From contig JAZRRK010000031.1 of NCBI GenBank assembly GCA_045650705.1, positions 1 to 46,243 of the forward strand: a stretch of 46,243 bases of DNA, read 5' to 3'. This stretch comes from UMGS1781 sp045650705 (GTDB taxonomy: Bacteria; Bacillota; Clostridia; TANB77; CAG-508). The notes beneath the pieces were generated by a model. The model was given only the letters and a program-made list of their open reading frames with translations, ran no database searches and was not told where the DNA came from. Positions within the stretch are counted from its first letter, which is position 1; each line of letters starts with the position of its first letter. Shown piece after piece: positions 8,644 to 16,223 of this stretch. A program made the translations under genes and the position numbers.

Positions 8644-9066
8644 ATGTTAAATAAAGAAGAGATAGAAAAGATAATTCCACAACGTGATCCATTCCTAATG
8701 ATAGATGAAGTGGAAGAATATGTTCCAGGAGAAAGTTGTATAGCATATAAAAATGTAAGAGCAGAAGAACCACATTTTAAAGGACATTTTCCAGGAAATC
8801 CTATAATGCCAGGTGTTTTAATAGTAGAAAGTTTAGCACAAGCAGGAGCAGTAGCTATTTTATCTATGGAAGAAAACAAGGGTAAGAATGCTATTTTTGG
8901 TGGAATTGACAAAATGAAATTTAAGAAAATGGTAGTTCCAGGAGATAGATTAAAACTAGAAGTGAAAATAGTTAAAAGAAAAGGTCCAATTGGAGTTGGA
9001 GAAGCTATGGCTACAGTCGAAGGTAAAATTGCCGCAAAAGGTGAATTAACATTCGCAGTGGTTTAA
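8644..9066 (+). CDS. fabZ: 3-hydroxyacyl-[ACP] dehydratase FabZ
   Basis: Hot-dog fold enzyme that dehydrates beta-hydroxyacyl-ACP. The active-site His48 is in HFKGHFPGNPIMPG and Glu62 in VLIVESLAQAGA. The 140-residue length is standard. GAAAGG precedes the start. It is flanked by two copies of repeat family 2. No fabA or fabM is visible in the window, so the route to unsaturated acids is not shown here. Confidence 0.95.
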   Translation: MLNKEEIEKIIPQRDPFLMIDEVEEYVPGESCIAYKNVRAEEPHFKGHFPGNPIMPGVLIVESLAQAGAVAILSMEENKGKNAIFGGIDKMKFKKMVVPGDRLKLEVKIVKRKGPIGVGEAMATVEGKIAAKGELTFAVV

Positions 9067-9090
9067 GAAATACCCTTATTGTAAACGTTG

Positions 9091-9111
9091 TAGGGTCGAC
9101 CATTGGTAGCC
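9091..9111 (+). repeat. Degenerate short GGTCGACC-type repeat
   Basis: TAGGGTCGACCATTGGTAGCC resembles the GTAGGGGCGACC hairpin repeat found at 23424, 27262 and 28013, but its 3' arm has decayed. Confidence 0.45.
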
Positions 9112-9113
9112 TA

Positions 9114-9271
9114 ATATTCAAAGAATTGGCTGAAACCTCCTTTAACAAGGGAGGTGGCAGCCGAAGGCTGACGGAAGGTTCTTTCTTCAAAGAAATACTT
9201 AAAGAACCCCCAGTCGCACTTACGTGCGCCAGCCCCCTTGAATAAAGGGGCTTTCTTGCCAGCCTTCGAAG
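9114..9271 (+). repeat. Intergenic repeat family 2, copy B
   Basis: Very similar to the block at 8464-8619 and in the same orientation. The right end keeps CTTCGAAG (9264-9271), while the left end has decayed to ATTCAAAG. It lies between fabZ and accC. Confidence 0.85.
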
Positions 9272-9296
9272 TTTTAAACGAAAAAGGAGAAAATAA

Positions 9297-10631
9297 ATGT
9301 TAAAAAAGGTATTAATAGCAAATAGAGGCGAAATTGCTGTTAGAGTTATAAGAGCATGTAAAGAATTAGGAATAAAAACGGTTGCTGTATACTCGGAAAT
9401 AGATAAAAACTCTCTACATACTAAACTTGCAGATGAAGCAATATGCATCGGAAAAGCGCCTGCAAACCAAAGCTACCTAGATGTGAAAAACATATTAGAA
9501 GCAGCACATATAACGGGTAGCGATAGCATTCATCCAGGATTTGGATTCTTATCAGAAAATGCAAAGTTTGCAAAAATGTGTGAGGAATGTAATATAAAAT
9601 TTATTGGTCCAAATTACTCTATAATAGAACAAATGGGAGATAAAGTAAATAGTAAAGAATTAATGAGAAATGCCAATATTCCTGTAATTCCTGGCATGGA
9701 CTTAAAAGATAAAACTTTAAAAGAAATAGGACAAATTGCAAGAAATATTGGGTATCCAGTAATACTAAAAGCAGCAAATGGTGGCGGAGGAAAAGGAATA
9801 AGAATTGTAAAACAAGAACAGGATTTGGAAAGTTTAGTAAACATAGTAAAGAAAGAAGCTAAGCAATCTTTTAATAATGATGATATATATATAGAAAAAT
9901 ATATAGAGAATCCAAGACACATAGAAGTTCAAGTATTAGCTGATGAATTTGGAAATGCAGTACATTTAGGTGAAAGAGACTGCACAGTTCAAAGAAAGAA
10001 TCAAAAAGTTTTAGAAGAAAGTCCATCAATAGTTTTAGATGCTAATTTAAGGGAGAAAATGTCAAAAGCTGCAATAAAGGCAGTTAAAGCATCAAATTAT
10101 ACAAATGCTGGAACAGTTGAATTTCTAGTTGATAAAAATAAAAACTTCTATTTTATGGAAATGAATACAAGAATACAAGTTGAGCATCCAGTAACAGAAG
10201 TATTAACAGGAATAGATATTGTAAAAGAACAAATTAAAATTGCATCAGGAGAGAAAATATCATATAAGCAAAATAATATAAATTTAACAGGTCATGTTAT
10301 AGAAGTAAGAGTTAATGCAGAAAATCCAAACAAAAACTTCATGCCATCACCCGGAACAATAACAGGGTTAAACTTACCAGGAGGAAATGGTGTAAGAATT
10401 GATTCAGGAATATATGCAGGATATACAATACCTCCATATTATGATTCAATGATTGCAAAAATAATAGTTCATGGAAAAGATAGAAATGAAGCAATAGCTA
10501 AATTAAAGCAAGCACTAGAAGAGTTGGTTGTAGAAGGAGTAGAAACTAATATAGACTTTCTATTAGACCTTATACAAAACTCAGACTTTAAAACAGGAGA
10601 TTATGATACATCGTTGATAGAAACATTTTAG
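9297..10631 (+). CDS. accC: Acetyl-CoA carboxylase, biotin carboxylase subunit
   Basis: ATP-grasp enzyme that carboxylates biotin on AccB with bicarbonate. It begins with the family signature KKVLIANRGEIAVRVIRA. The glycine-rich ATP loop is NGGGGKGIRIV. The active-site strand MEMNTRIQVEHPVTE and the C-terminal YYDSMIAKIIVHGKDR are intact. The 444-residue length is normal. accD follows after 15 bp. Confidence 0.96.
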   Translation: MLKKVLIANRGEIAVRVIRACKELGIKTVAVYSEIDKNSLHTKLADEAICIGKAPANQSYLDVKNILEAAHITGSDSIHPGFGFLSENAKFAKMCEECNIKFIGPNYSIIEQMGDKVNSKELMRNANIPVIPGMDLKDKTLKEIGQIARNIGYPVILKAANGGGGKGIRIVKQEQDLESLVNIVKKEAKQSFNNDDIYIEKYIENPRHIEVQVLADEFGNAVHLGERDCTVQRKNQKVLEESPSIVLDANLREKMSKAAIKAVKASNYTNAGTVEFLVDKNKNFYFMEMNTRIQVEHPVTEVLTGIDIVKEQIKIASGEKISYKQNNINLTGHVIEVRVNAENPNKNFMPSPGTITGLNLPGGNGVRIDSGIYAGYTIPPYYDSMIAKIIVHGKDRNEAIAKLKQALEELVVEGVETNIDFLLDLIQNSDFKTGDYDTSLIETF

Positions 10632-10646
10632 AAAGGAGGCAAAGAT

Positions 10647-11510
10647 TTGATAGTAGACAAAATAAGAAAAAGCAACATACCAGAAACAAAAATAGAACAC
10701 AAAGTGGATATACCTGTAGGAAAATGGATTAAGTGCGATAAATGCAAAGAAATCATATATAAAGAAACTGTAAATGAAAACTATAATATATGTCCTAACT
10801 GTGGAAACTACTTTAGATTATCGAGTAGAAGAAGATTAGAACACATTATAGATAAAGGTACATATCAAGAATTTGACTTAAAACTAAAAAATGTAAATCC
10901 ATTAAATATTAGTGAGTATCCGAGAAAAATAGAAGCTCTGCAGAAAAAGACAGGATTACAAGAAGCAGTAAGATGTGGAACAGGAAAAATAGATGGTGAA
11001 CAAGTTGTAATATGCATAATGGATAATAACTTTTTTATGGGAAGTATGGGAAGTGTAGTTGGTGAAAAAATCACATATTCAATAGAAAAAGCAATTGAGC
11101 TAAATTTGCCACTCATAATATTTTGTGTTTCTGGAGGAGCTAGAATGCAAGAAGGTATAATATCTCTTATGCAAATGGCGAAAACAACATCAGCTCTTAC
11201 AAAGTTAAATGAAGCTGGAAATCTATATATATCAATATTAACAGACCCAACATATGGTGGAGTAACAGCAAGTTTTGCAAGTGTAGCAGATATAATACTT
11301 GCAGAACCAGGTGCAATGATTGGATTTGCAGGTCCAAGAGTTATAGAACAAACAATAAAACAAGAACTACCAGAAGGATTCCAAACATCAGAGTTTTTAT
11401 TAGAACATGGCTTTATAGATAAAATAGTAGAAAGAAAAAAATTAAAGCACACTCTAAGCAAAATTGTAAAACTGCATAAAGGAGGGAACAGTAAGTGGCA
11501 AAACAAATAA
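10647..11510 (+). CDS. accD: Acetyl-CoA carboxylase, carboxyltransferase beta subunit
   Basis: Half of the carboxyltransferase that moves CO2 from carboxybiotin to acetyl-CoA. The N-terminal zinc ribbon is complete: Cys30, Cys33, Cys49 and Cys52 in CDKC and CPNC. The crotonase-fold core contains SGGARMQEGI and PTYGGVTASFA. It starts with TTG, placed 6 bp after a strong GAAAGGAGG. Its 3' end overlaps accA by 16 bp. The 287-residue length is typical. Confidence 0.95.
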   Translation: MIVDKIRKSNIPETKIEHKVDIPVGKWIKCDKCKEIIYKETVNENYNICPNCGNYFRLSSRRRLEHIIDKGTYQEFDLKLKNVNPLNISEYPRKIEALQKKTGLQEAVRCGTGKIDGEQVVICIMDNNFFMGSMGSVVGEKITYSIEKAIELNLPLIIFCVSGGARMQEGIISLMQMAKTTSALTKLNEAGNLYISILTDPTYGGVTASFASVADIILAEPGAMIGFAGPRVIEQTIKQELPEGFQTSEFLLEHGFIDKIVERKKLKHTLSKIVKLHKGGNSKWQNK

Positions 11511-12281
11511 CCGCATGGGAAAGAGTAACAATTGCAAGAAATCCAGAAAGATTAACATCACTAGACTATATAGAAAACATATTCGATGAGTTTTTGGAAT
11601 TACATGGAGATAGGAATTTTAAAGATGATAAAGCAATAGTTTGTGGCTTAGGAACCATAGGAGATACAACATATACAGTAATAGCAGAACAAAAAGGAAG
11701 AACCACAAAGGAAAATATAGAGAGAAACTTTGGAATGCCTAACCCAGAAAGTTACAGAAAAGCAATTAGATTTATGAAACAGGCTGAAAAATTTAGAAGA
11801 CCAGTAATAACATTCATAGATACAAAAGGAGCATATCCTGGATTAGAGGCAGAAGAAAGAGGTCAGCGGAGAGGCTATTGCGAGATGTATATATGAAATG
11901 GCAAACTTAACAGTTCCAACAATAGTAGTTGTAATAGGAGAAGGCTCAAGTGGCGGAGCTTTAGCAATAGGAGTAGGAAATCATATAATGATGCTTGAAA
12001 ATGCAATATATTCAATACTTTCACCTGAAGGATATGCAAGTATAGTGTGGAAGGATGGAAGTAAAGCCCCAGAAGCAGCAGAAGAAATGAAATTAACTGC
12101 AAAAGACTTATATGATTTTGGCATAATAGATAAAATAATAAAAGAAGATAAGAATATATTTAAGAATATAAGAAAAGAAATAGTTACACAGGTAGAGTCT
12201 TTTAAGAATAAAGAGGGACATGAAATAAAAGAACAACGTTATATAAAATTTAGAGATATGGGTGAATATACATCGTATTAA
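11495..12281 (+). pseudogene. accA: Acetyl-CoA carboxylase, carboxyltransferase alpha subunit, interrupted by a single-base frameshift
   Basis: The partner of AccD. The first frame (GTG start at 11495 after AAAGGAGGG) runs to a stop at 11894-11896. Its last native residues are GAYPGLEAEERGQ. The second frame continues the family sequence as GEAIARCIYEMANLTVP and runs to 12281. The two join exactly if one base is dropped at about 11867 (CAG-C-GGA-GAG), which restores EERGQGEAIAR. Joined length would be about 260 residues, normal for the family. All essential parts, including EGSSGGALAIGVG, are present across the two frames. The cause may be an assembly or read error, a recent mutation, or recoding at the CGG codon, which is rare in this gene set. 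An intact enzyme is expected because fatty-acid synthesis needs it. Confidence 0.85.
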
Positions 12282-12283
12282 GT

Positions 12284-12330
12284 CCGCCCAATCTCGTCGG
12301 GGTTATATATTTATTACAATTAATAAATAA
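12284..12330 (+). repeat. Intergenic hairpin repeat family 1, copy 3 (right arm deleted)
   Basis: Only the left arm GCCCAATCTCGTCGGGG plus TTATATATTTATTA is left. It is joined directly to ACAATTAATAA, which in copy 2 lies just beyond the right arm. It reads as an internal deletion of a type A copy, between accA and fabI. Confidence 0.7.
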
Positions 12331-12344
12331 GAAGGGAGTAAAAA

Positions 12345-13118
12345 ATGTTATTACAGAATAAGAAAATATTAATAATGGGAATAAGAAATAAATGGAGTAT
12401 TGCTTATGGTATTGCTAAATCAGCTTATGAAAATGGTGCTCAATTAATATTCACATATATGGATACAGAAAACAAGCAAAAAATAGAGGAATTAATATCT
12501 GATTTTAAAGGTGCAAAAGCATATGCATGTAATGCTGCTTCTGTTGATGAAGTAGTAAAAGAAACGTTTATGAAAATAAAAGAAGAACATGGAAAGATAG
12601 ATGGAATAGTACACTCAATAGCACATGCAAATACAGAAGACTTACACAATGATTTTATATATACAGGAAAGGAGGGGTTTGCACATGCAAATGATGTAAG
12701 TGCATATTCACTTGTATTAGCAGCAAGGATGGCAAAAGAGCTAGATATGTTAAATGAAAAAGCAAGTATTATAACATTAACATATTATGGTTCTACAAAG
12801 GTTTTAAGTGGATATAACGTAATGGGAGTTGCAAAGGCAGCATTAGAATCAAGTGTAAGATATTTAGCAGAAAATTTAGGAAAAGAGCAAATAAGAGTAA
12901 ATGCAATTTCAGCAGGTCCTATAAAAACATTATCTGCAAAAGGAATAAAAGATTTTAGTTCTATACTAGGAATAGTAGAAGAAAAAGCACCGTTACATAA
13001 GAATGTAACAATAGAGCAAGTAGGCGATGTTGCAACATTTTTATTGAGCAGTATGTCTGAGTGCATCACAGGGCAAGTTGTTTATGCTGATAATGGTTAT
13101 AATATTATAGGTACATAG
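12345..13118 (+). CDS. fabI: Enoyl-[ACP] reductase (NADH) FabI
   Basis: Reduces trans-2-enoyl-ACP, the last step of each elongation cycle. The FabI cofactor start MGIRNKWSIAYGIA is at residues 11-24. The substrate strand LTYYGS includes Tyr147/148, and the catalytic pair Tyr157-x6-Lys164 sits in YNVMGVAKAALE. SAGPIKTLSAKGI is also characteristic. The 257-residue length is normal. AGAAGGGAG precedes the start. A FabK-like flavoprotein is encoded 440 bp downstream, so the operon may carry two enoyl reductases. Confidence 0.92.
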   Translation: MLLQNKKILIMGIRNKWSIAYGIAKSAYENGAQLIFTYMDTENKQKIEELISDFKGAKAYACNAASVDEVVKETFMKIKEEHGKIDGIVHSIAHANTEDLHNDFIYTGKEGFAHANDVSAYSLVLAARMAKELDMLNEKASIITLTYYGSTKVLSGYNVMGVAKAALESSVRYLAENLGKEQIRVNAISAGPIKTLSAKGIKDFSSILGIVEEKAPLHKNVTIEQVGDVATFLLSSMSECITGQVVYADNGYNIIGT

Positions 13119-13129
13119 TACCTTGTAGT

Positions 13130-13263
13130 CCGCCCAATCTCGTCGGTGTTATATATTTTTGTTCTCATAAAAAGCAGTCAACATGGCTGCGCTGGTAGTC
13201 CGTAAGCCGTTGGCTTGTTGCCTATTTTTATTCGAAAAAAATATATAACACCTGCGTTGGGCT
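13130..13263 (+). repeat. Intergenic hairpin repeat family 1, copy 4 (insert type B)
   Basis: Outer stem and CTCGTC/TGCG block as in copy 1, but the inner stem is GGTGTTATATAT / ATATATAACACC, perfectly paired. The insert is a different sequence with its own hairpins, GCAGTCAACATGGCTGC and AAGCCGTTGGCTT. It lies between fabI and acpP. Confidence 0.85.
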
Positions 13264-13307
13264 AGTTTGTACAAACAATAGATTATGAAAGAAAGGAAGT
13301 ATTTAAA

Positions 13308-13550
13308 ATGAATGAACAAGAAATATTTGAAAAAGTAAAAAAATTAATAGTTGAAAATTTAGGAGCAGAAGAGGAGGCTGTAACTAAAGAAGCTAGCTTT
13401 ATTGATGATTTAGCAGCAGATTCTTTAGACATAGTAGAATTAATTATGAGTTTAGAGGAAGAATTTGATTTAGAAATACCAGATACAGAAGCTGAAAATA
13501 TTAAAACAGTTGGTGATGTTGTAGACTACATAAAAAAAGGAAAGGAATAA
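13308..13550 (+). CDS. acpP: Acyl carrier protein
   Basis: An acidic 80-residue carrier on which fatty acids are built. Ser39 in AADSLDIVEL is the phosphopantetheine site, and FIDDL precedes it as usual. GAAAGGAAG precedes the ATG. The next gene starts 5 bp after the stop. A single ACP in an operon with fabD, fabG, fabF, fabZ and fabI is taken as the primary fatty-acid ACP. Confidence 0.95.
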   Translation: MNEQEIFEKVKKLIVENLGAEEEAVTKEASFIDDLAADSLDIVELIMSLEEEFDLEIPDTEAENIKTVGDVVDYIKKGKE

Positions 13551-13555
13551 GAATA

Positions 13556-14614
13556 TTGAAAGGTATAAAAATAGGTGAAAAAACTTCCAAATATCCAATA
13601 ATACAAGGTGGCATGGGAGTTGGCGTATCTATGCATAAGTTGGCAGGTACAGTTGCTAAAGAAGGTGGAATTGGTGTTATATCTACAGCAGATATTGGAT
13701 ACCAAGAAGAAAACTTTAGCAAAAATCCTTTGGAAGCAAATAAAACTGCAATAAAAAAGGAGATTGAAGCTGCTAGAAAAATAGCTGGTAAAGATGGCAT
13801 AATAGGAGCAAACATTATGGTTGCCTTAAACAATTATGCGGAAATAGTAAAGGAATGTGTAAAGCAGAAAATAGATTTAATTATTTCTGGCGCAGGAATT
13901 CCAAAAGAGTTACCTGAATATGTAAAGGGGACTAAAACTAAAATTGCTCCAATAGTTTCATCTTTAAGATGTTGTAAGCTAATTGTAAAGCATTGGAAAA
14001 ATAAATATGATTATACACCTGATATGATAGTAATTGAAGGACCTGAAGCGGGAGGTCATTTAGGGTATAAGGCAGAAGAATTAGAAAGCGAAGAAAACAA
14101 GTTAGAAAATATAACAACAGAAGTAGTAGAATACATAAAAGGTGTAGAAGAAGAAACAGGAACAAAAATACCTGTAATAGCAGCAGGAGGAATATGGGAT
14201 TCTAAGGATATAAAAAAATATTTAGATTTAGGAGCATCAGGAGTTCAAATGGCAACAAGATTTGTTGCAACAGAAGAATGTGATGCATCAGATGAATTCA
14301 AACAGGCATATATAAATGCAAAAAAAGAGGACGTAAAAATAATTAAAAGTCCAGTTGGAATGCCAGGAAGAGCAATATACAATAATTTTATAAAATCAAC
14401 AGAACAAGCAAAATGCAAAATAGAAAAATGCTATAAATGCATAAGAACATGCGATGCAGTAAACACACCATATTGTATAACGCAAGCATTAATAAATGCA
14501 GTAGAAGGAAGGCTAGATAAAGCATTACTATTCTGTGGAAGTAATGTAGATAAAGTAAAAGAAATAGTACCAGTACACAATTTAATGCAAGAATTAACTT
14601 GTGATTTAGGATAA
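13556..14614 (+). CDS. FabK/nitronate-monooxygenase-like NAD(P)H-dependent flavin oxidoreductase
   Basis: An FMN-binding TIM-barrel protein. The N-terminus PIIQGGMGVGVS, the ISGAG strand, GPEAGGHLG with the conserved active-site His, and PVIAAGGIWD plus GVQMATRFV for FMN phosphate are all present. It starts with TTG after AAAGGAA, 5 bp after acpP. At 352 residues it is longer than pneumococcal FabK and has a C-terminal Cys-rich tail (CKIEKCYKCIRTC, then TPYC). Its place at the end of the fatty-acid operon suggests a second enoyl-ACP reductase or a detoxifying nitronate monooxygenase. Sequence alone does not decide. Confidence 0.8.
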   Translation: MKGIKIGEKTSKYPIIQGGMGVGVSMHKLAGTVAKEGGIGVISTADIGYQEENFSKNPLEANKTAIKKEIEAARKIAGKDGIIGANIMVALNNYAEIVKECVKQKIDLIISGAGIPKELPEYVKGTKTKIAPIVSSLRCCKLIVKHWKNKYDYTPDMIVIEGPEAGGHLGYKAEELESEENKLENITTEVVEYIKGVEEETGTKIPVIAAGGIWDSKDIKKYLDLGASGVQMATRFVATEECDASDEFKQAYINAKKEDVKIIKSPVGMPGRAIYNNFIKSTEQAKCKIEKCYKCIRTCDAVNTPYCITQALINAVEGRLDKALLFCGSNVDKVKEIVPVHNLMQELTCDLG

Positions 14615-14646
14615 ATAAGAGCCAATTATAGGCTCTTATTTTTTTA
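14613..14646 (+). terminator. Terminator of the fatty-acid operon
   Basis: Perfect 11-bp arms 14613-14623 and 14631-14641 (AAATAAGAGCC/GGCTCTTATTT), a 7-nt loop and a run of T. Confidence 0.9.
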
Positions 14647-14657
14647 TATAATACTTC

Positions 14658-14686
14658 TTGAATTAATGGGAAAAATAATGTATTAT
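14658..14686 (+). promoter_or_regulatory. Promoter of pgeF
   Basis: TTGAAT at 14658-14663, 17 bp, TATTAT at 14681-14686, then GAGGAGG before the start codon. Confidence 0.6.
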
Positions 14687-14706
14687 AATTATCGAGGAGG
14701 ATATAT

Positions 14707-15537
14707 ATGGATTTATCTAATGAAAATGTTATTCATATAAATAAAGATGGTATAGAATACTTACAATTCAGGAAATTATTAGAATATAAAGATAACATAA
14801 CACATGCATTTACAATAGGAATAAACAATGATTATAGAATGCCTTTATACAATTCAAATCCTAAGAATCTAACAAATGAGCAAATTGAAGAGAATAAAAA
14901 TAGTTATAAAAAGATATGCAAAAGTATAGGAATAGAATATAATGATATAGTAAAAACAAATCAAGTTCATAAAGATATAGTAAAAAAAGTAAATGGAAAA
15001 ATAAATAAAAATGAGCCAGATTTCTTTGAAGAGGATTATCAAGGAACAGATGGATTAATGACAAATCAAAAGAACCTCGCAATATGTGCAACAAATGCAG
15101 ACTGTATTGTATTAATGATGTATGATAAAGCTAAAAAAGTTATAGCAAATGTGCATTCAGGATGGAGAGGAACTGTGCAAAATATTGCAGCAAAAACTAT
15201 AGATAAGATGGAAGAATTATATAGTTGTAATCCAAAAGATATAATTTGCTGTATAAGCCCGAGTATAAGAAGTTGCCATTTTGAAGTAGACGAAAATGTA
15301 AAGGATATATTTAAAAATTCATTTAAGAATTTAGACAATGCAATGGAAAAACATAATAGTAAGTGGCATATAGATACAGTTAAATTAAATATAGATATGC
15401 TTAAAGAAAAGGGATTAAAACAAGAAAACATAATAGATTCAAAAATATGTACAGTATGTAATTCAAATGTTATACATTCATATAGAGGGTCTAACAAGAC
15501 CAATGGACTAGAGATGGGAATAATAGAACTGAAATAA
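14707..15537 (+). CDS. pgeF: YfiH/PgeF family protein (multicopper polyphenol oxidase-like; purine nucleoside phosphorylase)
   Basis: The family was first annotated as laccase-like. Members have since been described as zinc-dependent adenosine/inosine phosphorylases and, in E. coli, as a peptidoglycan precursor editing enzyme. The metal and active-site residues fit: His88 in TNQVHKD, Cys133 in TNADCIV and His150 in NVHSGWRGT. A CTVCNSNVIHSYRG strand near the end is also conserved. The 276-residue length is normal. It has its own promoter and is followed 23 bp later by a DUF5662 gene, probably in the same transcript. Confidence 0.88.
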   Translation: MDLSNENVIHINKDGIEYLQFRKLLEYKDNITHAFTIGINNDYRMPLYNSNPKNLTNEQIEENKNSYKKICKSIGIEYNDIVKTNQVHKDIVKKVNGKINKNEPDFFEEDYQGTDGLMTNQKNLAICATNADCIVLMMYDKAKKVIANVHSGWRGTVQNIAAKTIDKMEELYSCNPKDIICCISPSIRSCHFEVDENVKDIFKNSFKNLDNAMEKHNSKWHIDTVKLNIDMLKEKGLKQENIIDSKICTVCNSNVIHSYRGSNKTNGLEMGIIELK

Positions 15538-15560
15538 TAATGCAAAAGGAGAGGATATAG

Positions 15561-16094
15561 ATGGTAAAAACGATAAAACATTTTAAGTTAATAACAAAAC
15601 ATAAATGGCTAGTATTTAAGTTATGTATAAAAGCTGGAATTCCATGGAGAGGATTAGTACATGATTTATCAAAGTACTCTCCTACAGAATTTATAGAGTC
15701 TGTTAAATTTTATGTTGGAGATCATAGCCCTATAAATGAAGCTAAAAAAACAAATGGATATTCAAAAGCATGGTTGCATCATAAAGGAAGAAATAAACAC
15801 CATTATGAATATTGGTTTGATGCAAAGTCTCCAGATAGAACACCAGTAATTCCATATAAATATGCAGTAGAAATGGTATGTGATACATTAGCAGCAGGAA
15901 AAACTTATTTAGGTAAAAATTGGAAGAATAGTAGTCAATTAGAATATTGGAATAGGACAAAAGATTTAGAATACATAAACATAAAAACAGCAAATTTCTT
16001 AGAAGCGGTATATACAGAAGTAAGTAAGAATGGAATAGAGAAGACTATAAGTAAAAATAATTTAAAAAGATTGTATAATCAATATTGTAAATAA
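15561..16094 (+). CDS. DUF5662 family protein
   Basis: A 177-residue soluble protein with an HD-like motif, HDLSKYSP (His34, Asp35), and a His cluster WLHHKGRNKHHYEYW. These resemble metal-binding residues of an HD-type hydrolase and match the uncharacterised DUF5662 family. No signal peptide or membrane segment is visible. AAAGGAGAGG precedes the ATG. It probably shares a transcript with pgeF. Function unknown; metal-dependent hydrolysis is only suggested by the histidines. Confidence 0.75.
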   Translation: MVKTIKHFKLITKHKWLVFKLCIKAGIPWRGLVHDLSKYSPTEFIESVKFYVGDHSPINEAKKTNGYSKAWLHHKGRNKHHYEYWFDAKSPDRTPVIPYKYAVEMVCDTLAAGKTYLGKNWKNSSQLEYWNRTKDLEYINIKTANFLEAVYTEVSKNGIEKTISKNNLKRLYNQYCK

Positions 16095-16096
16095 TT

Positions 16097-16135
16097 GCAC
16101 GCCTCCGGCTACTCATGGGGTCGACCTCGTTTTCA
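16097..16135 (+). repeat. GCTACTCA..GGTCGACCTCG core element
   Basis: GCTACTCATGGGGTCGACCTCG shares its core with the hairpin element at 24870-25045 (GCTACTCAAAGGTCGACCTCG), and GGTCGACC is a perfect palindrome. The preceding CGCCTCCGG also occurs in the hairpin at 27851-27974. It stands alone between the DUF5662 gene and the polymerase gene. Confidence 0.55.
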
Positions 16136-16177
16136 ATCTATATTATTTAAGATTAATCTAATAATAAGTAAATAATA

Positions 16178-16206
16178 TTGACAAACACAAACAAAGGTTC
16201 TATAAT
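16178..16206 (+). promoter_or_regulatory. Promoter of the Y-family polymerase gene
   Basis: Full consensus TTGACA (16178-16183), 17 bp, TATAAT (16201-16206). No LexA-type operator was recognised around it. Confidence 0.85.
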
Positions 16207-16223
16207 ACTTATAGGTGATGCTT

